From Peptoniphilus_E sp964345555 (GTDB lineage Bacteria; Bacillota; Clostridia; Tissierellales; Peptoniphilaceae), in NCBI GenBank assembly GCA_964345555.1, contig CAYFRD010000003.1, positions 7,913-71,912 on the forward strand: a stretch of DNA of 64,000 nt. The letters are read 5' to 3'. Positions within the stretch are counted from its first letter, which is position 1. Every line of letters starts with the position of its first letter. The notes below the pieces were generated by a model. The model did not search any database and was not told the DNA's origin. It saw nothing but the letters and a program-made list of their open reading frames with translations. The translations under genes and the position numbers were made by a program. Positions 8,244 to 16,584 of this stretch are shown here, in pieces.

Positions 8244-10625
8244 TTATTTTCTAAGTTCGCCCTTTAAATCATCTTCTATATCTTTGACTATTTTTTTGAC
8301 TATTTCGTTTATTTCCGCATCTACCAACGTCTTTTCCTTTGATCTGAATATCATTGAAAAGGCTAAGGATTTTTTGCCGTCTTCAATTCCCTTGCCTGTG
8401 TAAATATCAAAAACTTTGTAATTTTCTAAAATTTGTCCTGAATGTTCTTCTACTATTTTTTCTATGGTGCCGGATTCCACATCTCTATCCACTACAAATG
8501 CCAAATCTCTCTTTACAGCAGGATATTTTGGCAGTTCTTTGTAGATGTAGTTATCTATTGACAGGGGCAACAATTCTTCAAAGAGAATTTCCGCCACATA
8601 GGCTTTTTTCTTCATATCGAAATTTTCCAAAACTCTTGGGTGTACCTCTCCAAACAATCCGAAAACTCTTCCGCCCACAAGTATTTGTGCAGATCTGCCT
8701 GGGTGCAGAAAAGGTACTTCAACTTTTTTAAACTCAAGATCAGTGATTCCCGCTCTCCAAAATATCTCTTTGACACTTTCTTTTAGGAAGTAGAAATCCC
8801 CTATGTCATAAAATCCCATGGTAAGCTTCTTTTCTTCCTTAGGAAGTTCTCCTTTTACAGGTATAAAAGTATTTCCAAATTCAAATCCCGCTACATTTTC
8901 ATTACCCTTGTGCTCGTTTTTTGAAAGAACTTCAAGCAAACTGGATATTAAAGTAGTACGCATTATGCTGAATTCTTCTCCAAGAGGATTCATTATTTCA
9001 ACTACATTTCTCAAGTCACTGTCTTCAGGAATATCAAGTTTGTCAAAGTTGGACTTTCCTACAAAGGAAAATGTCATAAATTCATTATATCCCATGGCGT
9101 AAAGGGTATTCTTGATTCTATTTTCAAGGTTTCTAAGAGATGATCTGCCACCTACGGTTATCTTACCTTCCAGCGGCTTCGGATCTATGTTGTGATATCC
9201 ATAGATTCTCGCAACTTCCTCTATTAGATCTTCTTCTATTTCTATGTCGGTCCTGAATGTAGGCACTGTGCAGTGAATGACTTCATTTTCAACTTCTGTT
9301 TCAATTTGCAGTCTGCTGAGTATCTTCGCTATTTCAATAGAATCTTTGTCAAAACCAATTAAACTGTTGGTCTTTTCTTTTCTTAAATCTATTTTCTTTT
9401 CAGAAACCTTATTTTTGTAGTTATCTATTGAGCCTCCTATTACCGTGCCGGCCCCTATGAGTTCAACTAATTGTGCCGCTCTGTCTACAGCTGTTTTTGC
9501 AATATTGGGATCAATTCCTTTTTCAAATCTTGAGGATGCTTCCGATCTGAGTCCCAGTCTTTTAGATGTTTTTCGTATGTTTTCAGAATTGAAGTTTGCA
9601 CCTTCAAACAAGACTCTCTTCGTAGATTCTGTTACCTCTGAATCAAGTCCACCCATTACACCTGCAAGGCCTATTGCTCTTTGTGTATCACTTATAACTA
9701 TATCGTAGGATTTAAGAATTCTTTCTTCAGAATCCAACGTAGTAAGTTTTTCATCTTCAGCTGCCATTCTCACGGATATTTTTTTTGTTTCTATCATGTC
9801 CATATCATATGCATGAAGAGGTTGCCCGTATTCCAACATTACAAAATTCGTTATATCGACTATATTATTTACAGGTCTTACTCCTGCTGACATCAAGTAA
9901 TCCTGCATCCAAAGAGGAGATGTCTTTATTTCCACATCTTTGACTCCCTTTGCATAGAATCTCGTACAGTTCTCCGTTTCGATTTCTATTCCGTCAAAAT
10001 AATCAACTATATTATCTTCTTCGCTCTTTATCTCAATCTTAGGTTCTAAAAGTTCAGTATCAAAGGTGGCGGCAGCTTCTCGCGCCATGCCTATTATACT
10101 CAAACAATCCGATCTGTTCGGTGTTATCTCCAGTTCTATTATTTCCTTGTCCAAATCCAGTGCGGAAATCGCATCTATGCCCGCTTCCGTATCCTCAGGG
10201 AAAATATATATTCCGTTTCTAAACTCTTTGCTTATAACACCGGTGTCAAATCCCAGCTCTTGCAAAGAGCACATCATTCCCTTAGATTGAACACCTCTAA
10301 TTGCACCTTCTTCTATTTTCAATCCACCGCTCAACATGGCACCCGCAAGGGCAACAGGCACAATTGCGCCCTCAACCGCATTAGGAGCTCCTGTAACTAT
10401 TTGGAGCATTTCAGAACCTACATTTACTTTACATACAACCAATTTATCAGCATCAGGGTGCTTTTCTATTTTTTCAATTTTCCCCGTCACTACATTTGAC
10501 AATCCTTCAGATCTGTTGTCTATTGATTCTACATGTGAACCGGTATCGGTGATTTTATCCGCAATTTCTTTAGTGTTTTCTTCTATATTAACGTAATCTC
10601 TTAACCATTTAATCGGTAATAGCAT
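8244..10625 (-). CDS. pheT: Phenylalanyl-tRNA synthetase beta subunit
   Basis: 793 residues, the full bacterial length. In order: an N-terminal module, an EMAP/Arg-tRNA-binding OB fold (about 40-150, VVTGKIEKIEKHPDADKL), the B3/B4 editing domain (about 210-370) that removes mischarged Tyr, the B5 domain (about 400-475), a catalytic-like core, and the FDX-ACB anticodon-binding domain at the C-terminus from about residue 700. It forms an alpha2-beta2 enzyme with PheS, encoded 10 bases upstream. It starts after AAGGAGG. Both genes share the promoter ahead of pheS. Confidence 0.97.
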   Translation of the reverse strand: MLLPIKWLRDYVNIEENTKEIADKITDTGSHVESIDNRSEGLSNVVTGKIEKIEKHPDADKLVVCKVNVGSEMLQIVTGAPNAVEGAIVPVALAGAMLSGGLKIEEGAIRGVQSKGMMCSLQELGFDTGVISKEFRNGIYIFPEDTEAGIDAISALDLDKEIIELEITPNRSDCLSIIGMAREAAATFDTELLEPKIEIKSEEDNIVDYFDGIEIETENCTRFYAKGVKDVEIKTSPLWMQDYLMSAGVRPVNNIVDITNFVMLEYGQPLHAYDMDMIETKKISVRMAAEDEKLTTLDSEERILKSYDIVISDTQRAIGLAGVMGGLDSEVTESTKRVLFEGANFNSENIRKTSKRLGLRSEASSRFEKGIDPNIAKTAVDRAAQLVELIGAGTVIGGSIDNYKNKVSEKKIDLRKEKTNSLIGFDKDSIEIAKILSRLQIETEVENEVIHCTVPTFRTDIEIEEDLIEEVARIYGYHNIDPKPLEGKITVGGRSSLRNLENRIKNTLYAMGYNEFMTFSFVGKSNFDKLDIPEDSDLRNVVEIMNPLGEEFSIMRTTLISSLLEVLSKNEHKGNENVAGFEFGNTFIPVKGELPKEEKKLTMGFYDIGDFYFLKESVKEIFWRAGITDLEFKKVEVPFLHPGRSAQILVGGRVFGLFGEVHPRVLENFDMKKKAYVAEILFEELLPLSIDNYIYKELPKYPAVKRDLAFVVDRDVESGTIEKIVEEHSGQILENYKVFDIYTGKGIEDGKKSLAFSMIFRSKEKTLVDAEINEIVKKIVKDIEDDLKGELRK

Positions 10626-10635
10626 ATTGTCCTCC

Positions 10636-11658
10636 TTAAAATTGATTCAAAAATCTGTTATCATTGTCAAAAAGCAATCTGATGTCGTTCAATTTGTATT
10701 TGACCATTGCTATTCTGTCAATTCCCATTCCGAAGGCAAAACCTGAATAAACTTCCGGATCTATGCCGCAGTTTCTAAGAACATTGGGGTGTACCATTCC
10801 GCATCCCAAAAGTTCCATGCTCCAACCGGTGTTGTTGCATGCACTGCATCCCTTTCCGCCACATACGGTACAGGTAACATCCACCTCTGCACTGGGTTCT
10901 GTAAAGGGGAAGTAATGAGGTCTGAATCTCGTCTTCATATTTTCTCCAAAAAAGCTTTTTACAAAATAATTTAGATATTCAAATAAATTTGCCATAGATA
11001 TATTTTTATCCACTACCAAACCTTCAAGCTGATGAAACATAGGAGAATGAGTGGCATCTACTTCGTCAAATCTGAAAACTCTTCCGGAACATACCATCCT
11101 TATAGGAGCTCCGTGTTCCTTCATGGCTCTTATTTGCACAGGAGATGTCTGAGTTCTTAGTAGAGTTTTTTCATCTATATAAAATGTGTCGCTTAAATCA
11201 CGTGATGGGTGATCCTTAGGTGCATTTAACAGATCGAAATTATTTGCTACCGATTCCACTTCAGGACCGTCATATACCATAAATCCCATATCAATAAATA
11301 AATCCTCCAGTTCTTCAATGGTCTTTACTAAAGGATGTTTGTGTCCGATTAATATTTTTTCTTTATCAAGAGTTATATCTATTCTTTCATCTTTTAATTT
11401 TTCATTTAAAAGTTCTTGATTTAATTTAGTTGATTGGGCTTTTATGTTGTTTTCAATTTCAGCTCTTACTTCATTTGCAAAAGCTCCGATTACAGGTCTT
11501 TCCTCCTTGGAAAGTTTACCCATTTCCCTTAAAATAAGAGTCAGTTCTCCCTTTTTACCTAAGTAATTGACTCTTATGTTTTCTATATCTCCTAAATTTT
11601 CAGCATTATTCAAAGCATCTACAGCTCTTTTTTTAATATCTAATAATTTGTCTTTCAT
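10636..11658 (-). CDS. pheS: Phenylalanyl-tRNA synthetase alpha subunit
   Basis: 340 residues from the start MKDKLLDIK. The N-terminal coiled coil (about 1-85) binds tRNA-Phe, and the class II catalytic core carries the motif 2 region FRFDEVDATHSPMFHQLEG and a motif 3 near GFAFGMGIDRIAM. A longer reading frame could begin at a TTG four codons upstream, but that TTG lies inside the ribosome-binding sequence TTGGAGGAAAAG, so the ATG at 11658 is the better start. First gene of the pheS-pheT-zapA-U32-mutS2 operon. A CxxC...CxxC pair (TCTVCGGKGCSACN) near residue 265 is a feature of many Firmicute PheS proteins. Confidence 0.96.
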   Translation of the reverse strand: MKDKLLDIKKRAVDALNNAENLGDIENIRVNYLGKKGELTLILREMGKLSKEERPVIGAFANEVRAEIENNIKAQSTKLNQELLNEKLKDERIDITLDKEKILIGHKHPLVKTIEELEDLFIDMGFMVYDGPEVESVANNFDLLNAPKDHPSRDLSDTFYIDEKTLLRTQTSPVQIRAMKEHGAPIRMVCSGRVFRFDEVDATHSPMFHQLEGLVVDKNISMANLFEYLNYFVKSFFGENMKTRFRPHYFPFTEPSAEVDVTCTVCGGKGCSACNNTGWSMELLGCGMVHPNVLRNCGIDPEVYSGFAFGMGIDRIAMVKYKLNDIRLLFDNDNRFLNQF

Positions 11659-11689
11659 CTTTTCCTCCAATTGAGATTCATCTAAATAA

Positions 11690-11718
11690 ATTATAGCACT
11701 GAAATATCACAATATCAA
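11690..11718 (-). promoter_or_regulatory. Sigma-A promoter of the pheS-pheT operon
   Basis: Minus strand TTGATA (11718-11713), 17-base spacer, TATAAT (11695-11690). The start would be about 25 bases before the pheS ribosome-binding site, so the leader is too short for a T-box riboswitch. Confidence 0.8.
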
Positions 11719-11731
11719 TGTTTGAGCATTG

Positions 11732-11776
11732 CACACAAAAATACCTCCCAATCCCTATAGGAATTAAGAGGTATTT
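11732..11776 (-). terminator. Rho-independent terminator of the arginine deiminase operon
   Basis: The minus strand reads a 9-bp stem AAATACCTC / GAGGTATTT (11776-11768 with 11747-11739) around an AU-rich inner arm, followed by TTTTGTGTG. It ends the arcABC-transporter transcript just before the pheS promoter. Confidence 0.85.
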
Positions 11777-11804
11777 GTATTTGATCTTTATTTATAGTGA
11801 TCTA

Positions 11805-13253
11805 TCAAGCGAATATAAGCATTGCAGCACTAAGTATAATTATGTTGGCAATTGCTATTACTACCATAGGCTTTGTAACGAATTTTACCCAAGTTGAATA
11901 ATTTACCTTAGCCATTTGCAGACCACCCATTACAACTCCTGATGTAGGTGTAATTAAGTTGATAAGTCCGCAACCTGCACTGAAGATCATGATCATTACT
12001 TCGGGGCTCATGCCTATTGCGTTAGCCAATCCGCCCATTACCGGAATGGATACAAAGGCAAGACCTGAAGTTGACGGTATTAAGAAAGACAAGAACAAGT
12101 ACAGTATATAGGATCCTATTGTGAATACTATTGGGCTTGTTCCCATAAGTGCCTTTGATGCTCTGTCTAGGATCAATGCGTCAATGTGAGTACTTTGCAT
12201 CAGTACAGATACCGCTCTTGATACTACTATAATCAAAACAACCGAAAGTATATCTGCAGCTCCTGCTATGAAACTGTCAACTATTTCATTTTCTTTCATT
12301 CCTGCTATTAGAGCAATTATTACTCCCATTACGAAGAACCACATAGCTATTTCGCCGAAGTACCAATTCCCGTAGTCAGCACCTGTTAAAAACGCTGTTT
12401 TCCCGTCAAAAATTGTAACTCCCAAGTCAACCCAAGGAATAAGAGAACCGATCATTACGACAAATGTTATTGCGAATACTATAAGTACCGCCTTGTGGGT
12501 TCCTGTGAATTTAATTGCATCTTCGCTTGCTATTTCAAAGTGCTTCATGTCTTCTTGTTCTTGTAGAGAAAGTATAGTTGAACCCTTGTCTTTTTGAACT
12601 TTTTTGGCATATTTTACAACGAAGAATATACAAATAGCTACTGTTGATAGCCAAAGAATAACACCAAGGGGCAAAATTATACTTTGATTAGCTTCAATAC
12701 CTATTGATCCAAGGGCGTCTATAGCCACACTTATTGCGAAGGGGTTAACTGTTGAACCCAATACTCCGGCTCCGGCTCCTAAACAGATTGTAGCTACAGC
12801 TACAACAGAGTCAAAGCCTGCGGCTATCATCGCAGTTGTTATAACTCCGTAAAATGCAACTGTTTCTTCAGCCATTCCGTAAGTTGTTCCACCAAGGGAG
12901 AATAACAACATCAAAGTTATGATAAGTCCCATTTCTTTACCCTTGCTGTTTTTAACTAATCTGTGAATTCCCGCTTCAAGAGCTCCGGTATCTGTAACTA
13001 TTCCCAAAAATCCTCCAAGCACAAGTACAAATATGGATATATCTATTGCATTGACAAATCCGTAGTATGGTGACATGAACAAGTCTGAAAATTGTGCTCT
13101 AGCTACTTCTGAAACCGGTTCTTCAGCGCCCTTTGGCAATACAGGATCGAATGTCATACCATTGAAGAAAAATGAAATCACAAATATTGCAATTAAAATT
13201 ATAAAAAGAATACTAAATGCTGATAAAGCTCTTTTTTCTTTTTTCTTTTCCAT
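11805..13253 (-). CDS. YfcC-family transporter of the arginine deiminase operon
   Basis: 482 residues with about 12 predicted membrane helices and the glycine-rich segments typical of the YfcC/DcuC-like carrier family (LFSLGGTTYGMAEETVAFYG, later FLIPSTSGLAFVSIPVMGGLA). It is the last gene of the arc operon, where a carrier is expected to exchange arginine for ornithine, so the likely job is arginine/ornithine (or citrulline) exchange; substrate is inferred from position only. It is not the classical APC-type ArcD. The first ATG of the frame is only one base from GAGGTG, so the ATG at 13253 (MEKKKEKR), 6 bases from it, is preferred. A longer paralogue lies at 57.9-59.6 kb. Confidence 0.87.
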   Translation of the reverse strand: MEKKKEKRALSAFSILFIILIAIFVISFFFNGMTFDPVLPKGAEEPVSEVARAQFSDLFMSPYYGFVNAIDISIFVLVLGGFLGIVTDTGALEAGIHRLVKNSKGKEMGLIITLMLLFSLGGTTYGMAEETVAFYGVITTAMIAAGFDSVVAVATICLGAGAGVLGSTVNPFAISVAIDALGSIGIEANQSIILPLGVILWLSTVAICIFFVVKYAKKVQKDKGSTILSLQEQEDMKHFEIASEDAIKFTGTHKAVLIVFAITFVVMIGSLIPWVDLGVTIFDGKTAFLTGADYGNWYFGEIAMWFFVMGVIIALIAGMKENEIVDSFIAGAADILSVVLIIVVSRAVSVLMQSTHIDALILDRASKALMGTSPIVFTIGSYILYLFLSFLIPSTSGLAFVSIPVMGGLANAIGMSPEVMIMIFSAGCGLINLITPTSGVVMGGLQMAKVNYSTWVKFVTKPMVVIAIANIIILSAAMLIFA

Positions 13254-13267
13254 TACATCCACCTCTT

Positions 13268-14206
13268 TTATTTAGTGATGACTGTTCCAGTTTCTCCTGT
13301 AGCTGCATCCTTTGCCCTTTCAAGAGAGGTTATTATTGCAACAGCATCTTTTTTACTATTTTTTACAAAATTCTTGCAGGCTTCAACCTTTGGAAGCATT
13401 GAACCTTTGGCAAATTGGCCTTCTTCTATATATTTATCAACTTCAGCCAACGTCATGGAATCTAAGTTCTTTTGATTTTCAGTGTTGAAATTTATTGCTA
13501 CTTTTTCAACCGCAGTCAAAATTATTAGCATATCTGCATCTAAATCCATTGCCAGTTTTGCACTTGAAAAGTCTTTGTCTATTACGGCGGGTACCCCTTC
13601 AAGTCCTTCTTCGGTTTCGATTACAGGTATTCCGCCGCCACCTACAGTTATTACCACATTGCCTTTTTCAACTATAGATTTGACTACTTCCGATTCAACA
13701 ATTTTCATCGGCTTCGGAGAAGCCACTACTCTTCTATATCCTCTTCCGGAGTCCTCAACGAAAGTGTAACCCTTTTCTTCAGCAATTTTTTCAGATTCTT
13801 CTTTGTCATAAAATGATCCTATTGGTTTAGTCGGATTTTCAAAAGCTTGATCTTCTTTATCGACAACTACTTGAGTAACTACTGTCACACATGTCTTGTC
13901 AATATTTTGTCTTCTAAGCTCATTACCTATTGCCTGTTGCAAATGATATCCTATATATCCTTGACTCATTGCTCCGCATTCAGGAAAAGGCATGCCTGGA
14001 GTTCCCGCACCACTTTGTGATGCGGACTCCATAGCTAAATTAATCATACCGACTTGAGGACCATTTCCATGACCGATCATTACTTCATGTCCTTCTTTTA
14101 TAAGCTCTACTATAGGTTTAGCTGTTTCTTTTACAAGTTTGAGCTGTTCTTCAGGAGTATCTCCCAAAGCATTACCTCCAAGAGCTATAACAATCCTTTT
14201 TGTCAT
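13268..14206 (-). CDS. arcC: Carbamate kinase
   Basis: 312 residues of the amino-acid kinase fold. It opens with MTKRIVIALGGNALG, the nucleotide-binding glycine loop, and has GHGNGPQVG around residue 47, where carbamoyl phosphate binds, and the VGGGGIPV segment further on. It converts carbamoyl phosphate plus ADP to ATP, CO2 and ammonia, the energy-yielding last step of arginine fermentation in the cytoplasm. It lies 18 bases downstream of arcB and 14 bases upstream of the transporter start, with AGAGGT before the ATG. Length and motifs are normal for the family. Confidence 0.96.
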   Translation of the reverse strand: MTKRIVIALGGNALGDTPEEQLKLVKETAKPIVELIKEGHEVMIGHGNGPQVGMINLAMESASQSGAGTPGMPFPECGAMSQGYIGYHLQQAIGNELRRQNIDKTCVTVVTQVVVDKEDQAFENPTKPIGSFYDKEESEKIAEEKGYTFVEDSGRGYRRVVASPKPMKIVESEVVKSIVEKGNVVITVGGGGIPVIETEEGLEGVPAVIDKDFSSAKLAMDLDADMLIILTAVEKVAINFNTENQKNLDSMTLAEVDKYIEEGQFAKGSMLPKVEACKNFVKNSKKDAVAIITSLERAKDAATGETGTVITK

Positions 14207-14224
14207 AGATTACCTCTGCAATTT

Positions 14225-15217
14225 TTACTTCAATGTTGCATACATCACTGCTTTTATAGTATGCATACGGTTTTCAGCTTCGTCAAATACCTTTGATTGC
14301 TTTGATTCAAACACGTCATCGGCAACTTCCATTTCTGAAACACCGAATTTTTCAGCGATTTTTTTACCTATTGTTGTATTTGTGTCGTGGAAAGAGGGAA
14401 GACAATGCAAGAAGATAGCTTCTTCATCTGCCATTGCCATTACGTCTTTTGTAACTCTATAGGGTTCAAGAAGCTTAATTCTTTCTTCCCATACTGAATC
14501 AGGTTCTCCCATTGATACCCAGATATCAGTGTATATTGCATGTGCACCCTTTGCACCTTCTTTTACATCGTCAGTAAGAGTGATTGTACATCCGTTTTCT
14601 TTTGCGATTTCTCTGCAAGTTTTTACCAGTTCTTCTTCCGGCATAAGTTCCTTAGGTCCGCATGCCGTAAAGTTTATTCCAAGTTTAGCACTCATTACCA
14701 TCAAAGAGTTGCCGGTATTGTTTCTTGCGTCTCCCATATATGTCAGGTTTAAGCCCTTTAGTCTTCCGAAGTTTTCTTCTATGGTCATAGCATCTGCCAA
14801 CATTTGTGTCGGGTGGAAAGAATCTGTAAGTCCGTTCCAAACAGGCACTCCTGCTTTTGCAGCCATTTCTTCAACAAGTTCTTGAGAAAATCCTCTGTAT
14901 TCAATGCCGTCATAAAATCTGCCCAATACTCTTGCAGTATCTTCGATTGATTCCTTAGCTCCCATTTGAGAAGTTCCCGGCTCAAGATATGTTACGTTCA
15001 TTCCTAAGTCATATCCGCCTACTTCAAAGGAACAACGAGTTCTTGTTGAAGTTTTTTCAAATAGCAAAACGATGTTTTTACCTTCCAGATATTTATGCGG
15101 AGTTCTTGTCAGTTTTAATTTTTTAAATTGTTTTGCAAGATCAAGCAAGTATCTTATTTCTTCACTTGAAAAATCCAGCAGTTTCAAAAAACTTTTTCCT
15201 TGTAAATTAATTGGCAT
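14225..15217 (-). CDS. arcB: Ornithine carbamoyltransferase (catabolic)
   Basis: 330 residues. The carbamoyl-phosphate loop STRTRCSFEVGGYD lies at about residues 56-69. HPTQMLADAMTIEE (about 135) and FLHCLPSFHD (about 270) are the ornithine-binding and catalytic signatures of OTCases. The reaction splits citrulline with phosphate to ornithine and carbamoyl phosphate. The setting between arcA and arcC shows a catabolic role rather than arginine biosynthesis. The start follows GGGAGG. The gene is 21 bases downstream of arcA, and no internal terminator is seen. Confidence 0.96.
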   Translation of the reverse strand: MPINLQGKSFLKLLDFSSEEIRYLLDLAKQFKKLKLTRTPHKYLEGKNIVLLFEKTSTRTRCSFEVGGYDLGMNVTYLEPGTSQMGAKESIEDTARVLGRFYDGIEYRGFSQELVEEMAAKAGVPVWNGLTDSFHPTQMLADAMTIEENFGRLKGLNLTYMGDARNNTGNSLMVMSAKLGINFTACGPKELMPEEELVKTCREIAKENGCTITLTDDVKEGAKGAHAIYTDIWVSMGEPDSVWEERIKLLEPYRVTKDVMAMADEEAIFLHCLPSFHDTNTTIGKKIAEKFGVSEMEVADDVFESKQSKVFDEAENRMHTIKAVMYATLK

Positions 15218-15238
15218 TTCTTTAGTCCTCCCTAAAAA

Positions 15239-16465
15239 TTAATCTTCTCTTACTAACGGCATACTCATACATCTTGGGCCGCCTCTTCCTCTTACCAGTT
15301 CGGCTCCGGGCATTTCAAGAACAGTTAAACCTTTGTCCTTTAAAATCTTATTAGTTACAGTATTTCTTCTATAAACTACAATTGTTCCCGGTTTGATACA
15401 AAGTGTATTTGAACCGTCATTCCATTGTTCTCTAGCTGCTACGATTTCGTCTCCGCCACCGCAAAGAATCAGTTCAACATCAACACCAAGATACTTTTCT
15501 AGAATATTTTCTAAAGTATCTTTCATTTCTATGATATTTACTTCATCTTCGTCGTTGTCTTTAGATCTTGTTATTTCGAAAACTCTAAGAGTTCCTAAAA
15601 TTCCGGGGTGAACTGTGAATTTATCATAATCTATTTGAGTAAATACAGTGTCCAAGTGCATAAATGCTCTTGATACAGGTAGATCAAAGGCTAAAATCGT
15701 TTCAATTTCAGAATTTGAATGATAAAAGATATTCTTTGCAAGTGCACTTATTGCATCGGGTTCTGTTCTTTGAGAAATACCTATTGCAAGCACTTTGTCA
15801 TTGATGTTTAATACGTCCCCACCTTCAATGTGAGACGGATTTGTTCTTTCATAGAAAAATTCTACCTTACCTTTGTAATCTTTGTGATTCTTGAAAATAT
15901 AATCAGCGTAAATAGTTTCTCTGTTTCTTGTCTTGGAATACATCTTATTCATTACTACGCCATCGCCTACTGAAGCAAAGGGATCCCGCGTAAAATACAG
16001 ATTTGGCATCGGATCCAAAACCATTACTGATGAACCGCTTACTAAATCTACTAAAGAATTCTTTTGGTCTACATCAAGCTCTTTTAAGTTAACTCCTTCC
16101 ATGGTTTTTAAAACCAGTTCTTTGTTATCTTCAATTGCGTTTAGATAATCAAATAAAATTTTCTTGTATTTTTTAGTGCTGATTCCGCCTTCTTCAATGA
16201 ATTGTTTTAAGAAAGTTTCTCTTAAACCTTCATTTTGTTCCAGAGTTTCTGCCATCAAATCTTCAAGATAAACTACTTCTACTCCGTTTTCTCTCAAGAT
16301 TTCCGCAAAACGATCGTGTTCCTTTTGAGCTTCTTCTAAAAATGGAATGTCATCAAACAACAGCTCTTCCAATGTGTCGGGAGTTAAGTTCAACAACTCT
16401 CTTCCGGGTCTGTGAAGTAAAACTTTTTTTAAGGGTTTTATTTCACTTTTTACATTAATAACCAT
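15239..16465 (-). CDS. arcA: Arginine deiminase
   Basis: 408 residues from the start MVINVKSEIKPLKKVLLHRPGR, the conserved ADI N-terminus. Further motifs are LYFTRDPFASVG (substrate guanidinium region), the HLDTVFTQID histidine motif, and the C-terminal catalytic cysteine in GGPRCMSMPL. It hydrolyses arginine to citrulline and ammonia. The reading frame remains open 22 codons upstream, but the ATG at 16465 has AAGGAGAAAG before it and the homologous N-terminus. First gene of the operon; the 120-base gap to the AraC regulator upstream contains two dyads that could be operators. Confidence 0.97.
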   Translation of the reverse strand: MVINVKSEIKPLKKVLLHRPGRELLNLTPDTLEELLFDDIPFLEEAQKEHDRFAEILRENGVEVVYLEDLMAETLEQNEGLRETFLKQFIEEGGISTKKYKKILFDYLNAIEDNKELVLKTMEGVNLKELDVDQKNSLVDLVSGSSVMVLDPMPNLYFTRDPFASVGDGVVMNKMYSKTRNRETIYADYIFKNHKDYKGKVEFFYERTNPSHIEGGDVLNINDKVLAIGISQRTEPDAISALAKNIFYHSNSEIETILAFDLPVSRAFMHLDTVFTQIDYDKFTVHPGILGTLRVFEITRSKDNDEDEVNIIEMKDTLENILEKYLGVDVELILCGGGDEIVAAREQWNDGSNTLCIKPGTIVVYRRNTVTNKILKDKGLTVLEMPGAELVRGRGGPRCMSMPLVRED

Positions 16466-16516
16466 AAAATCTTTCTCCTTAATTATATATTTAAAGTAAA
16501 ATACTTTATAACTATA

Positions 16517-16547
16517 TGATAACCTTATCACGATTTATTTCATGAAA
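16517..16547. promoter_or_regulatory. Two dyads in the arcA promoter region (candidate regulator sites)
   Basis: Positions 16517-16530 form TGATAA-N2-TTATCA and 16538-16547 form the perfect 10-base palindrome TTTCATGAAA, both between the AraC-type gene and arcA. The first lies between a poor -35-like TCGTGA and a TATAAA on the minus strand, which would suit an activator-dependent promoter. Binding is inferred. Confidence 0.4.
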
Positions 16548-16584
16548 AAAGCTTTAAAAGGATTGTAAAAACAGACCTATTTTC

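Noticed and set aside
11659..11738. T-box leader for pheS
   Set aside because: The promoter lies only about 40 bases before the start, and no T-box or specifier stem is visible.
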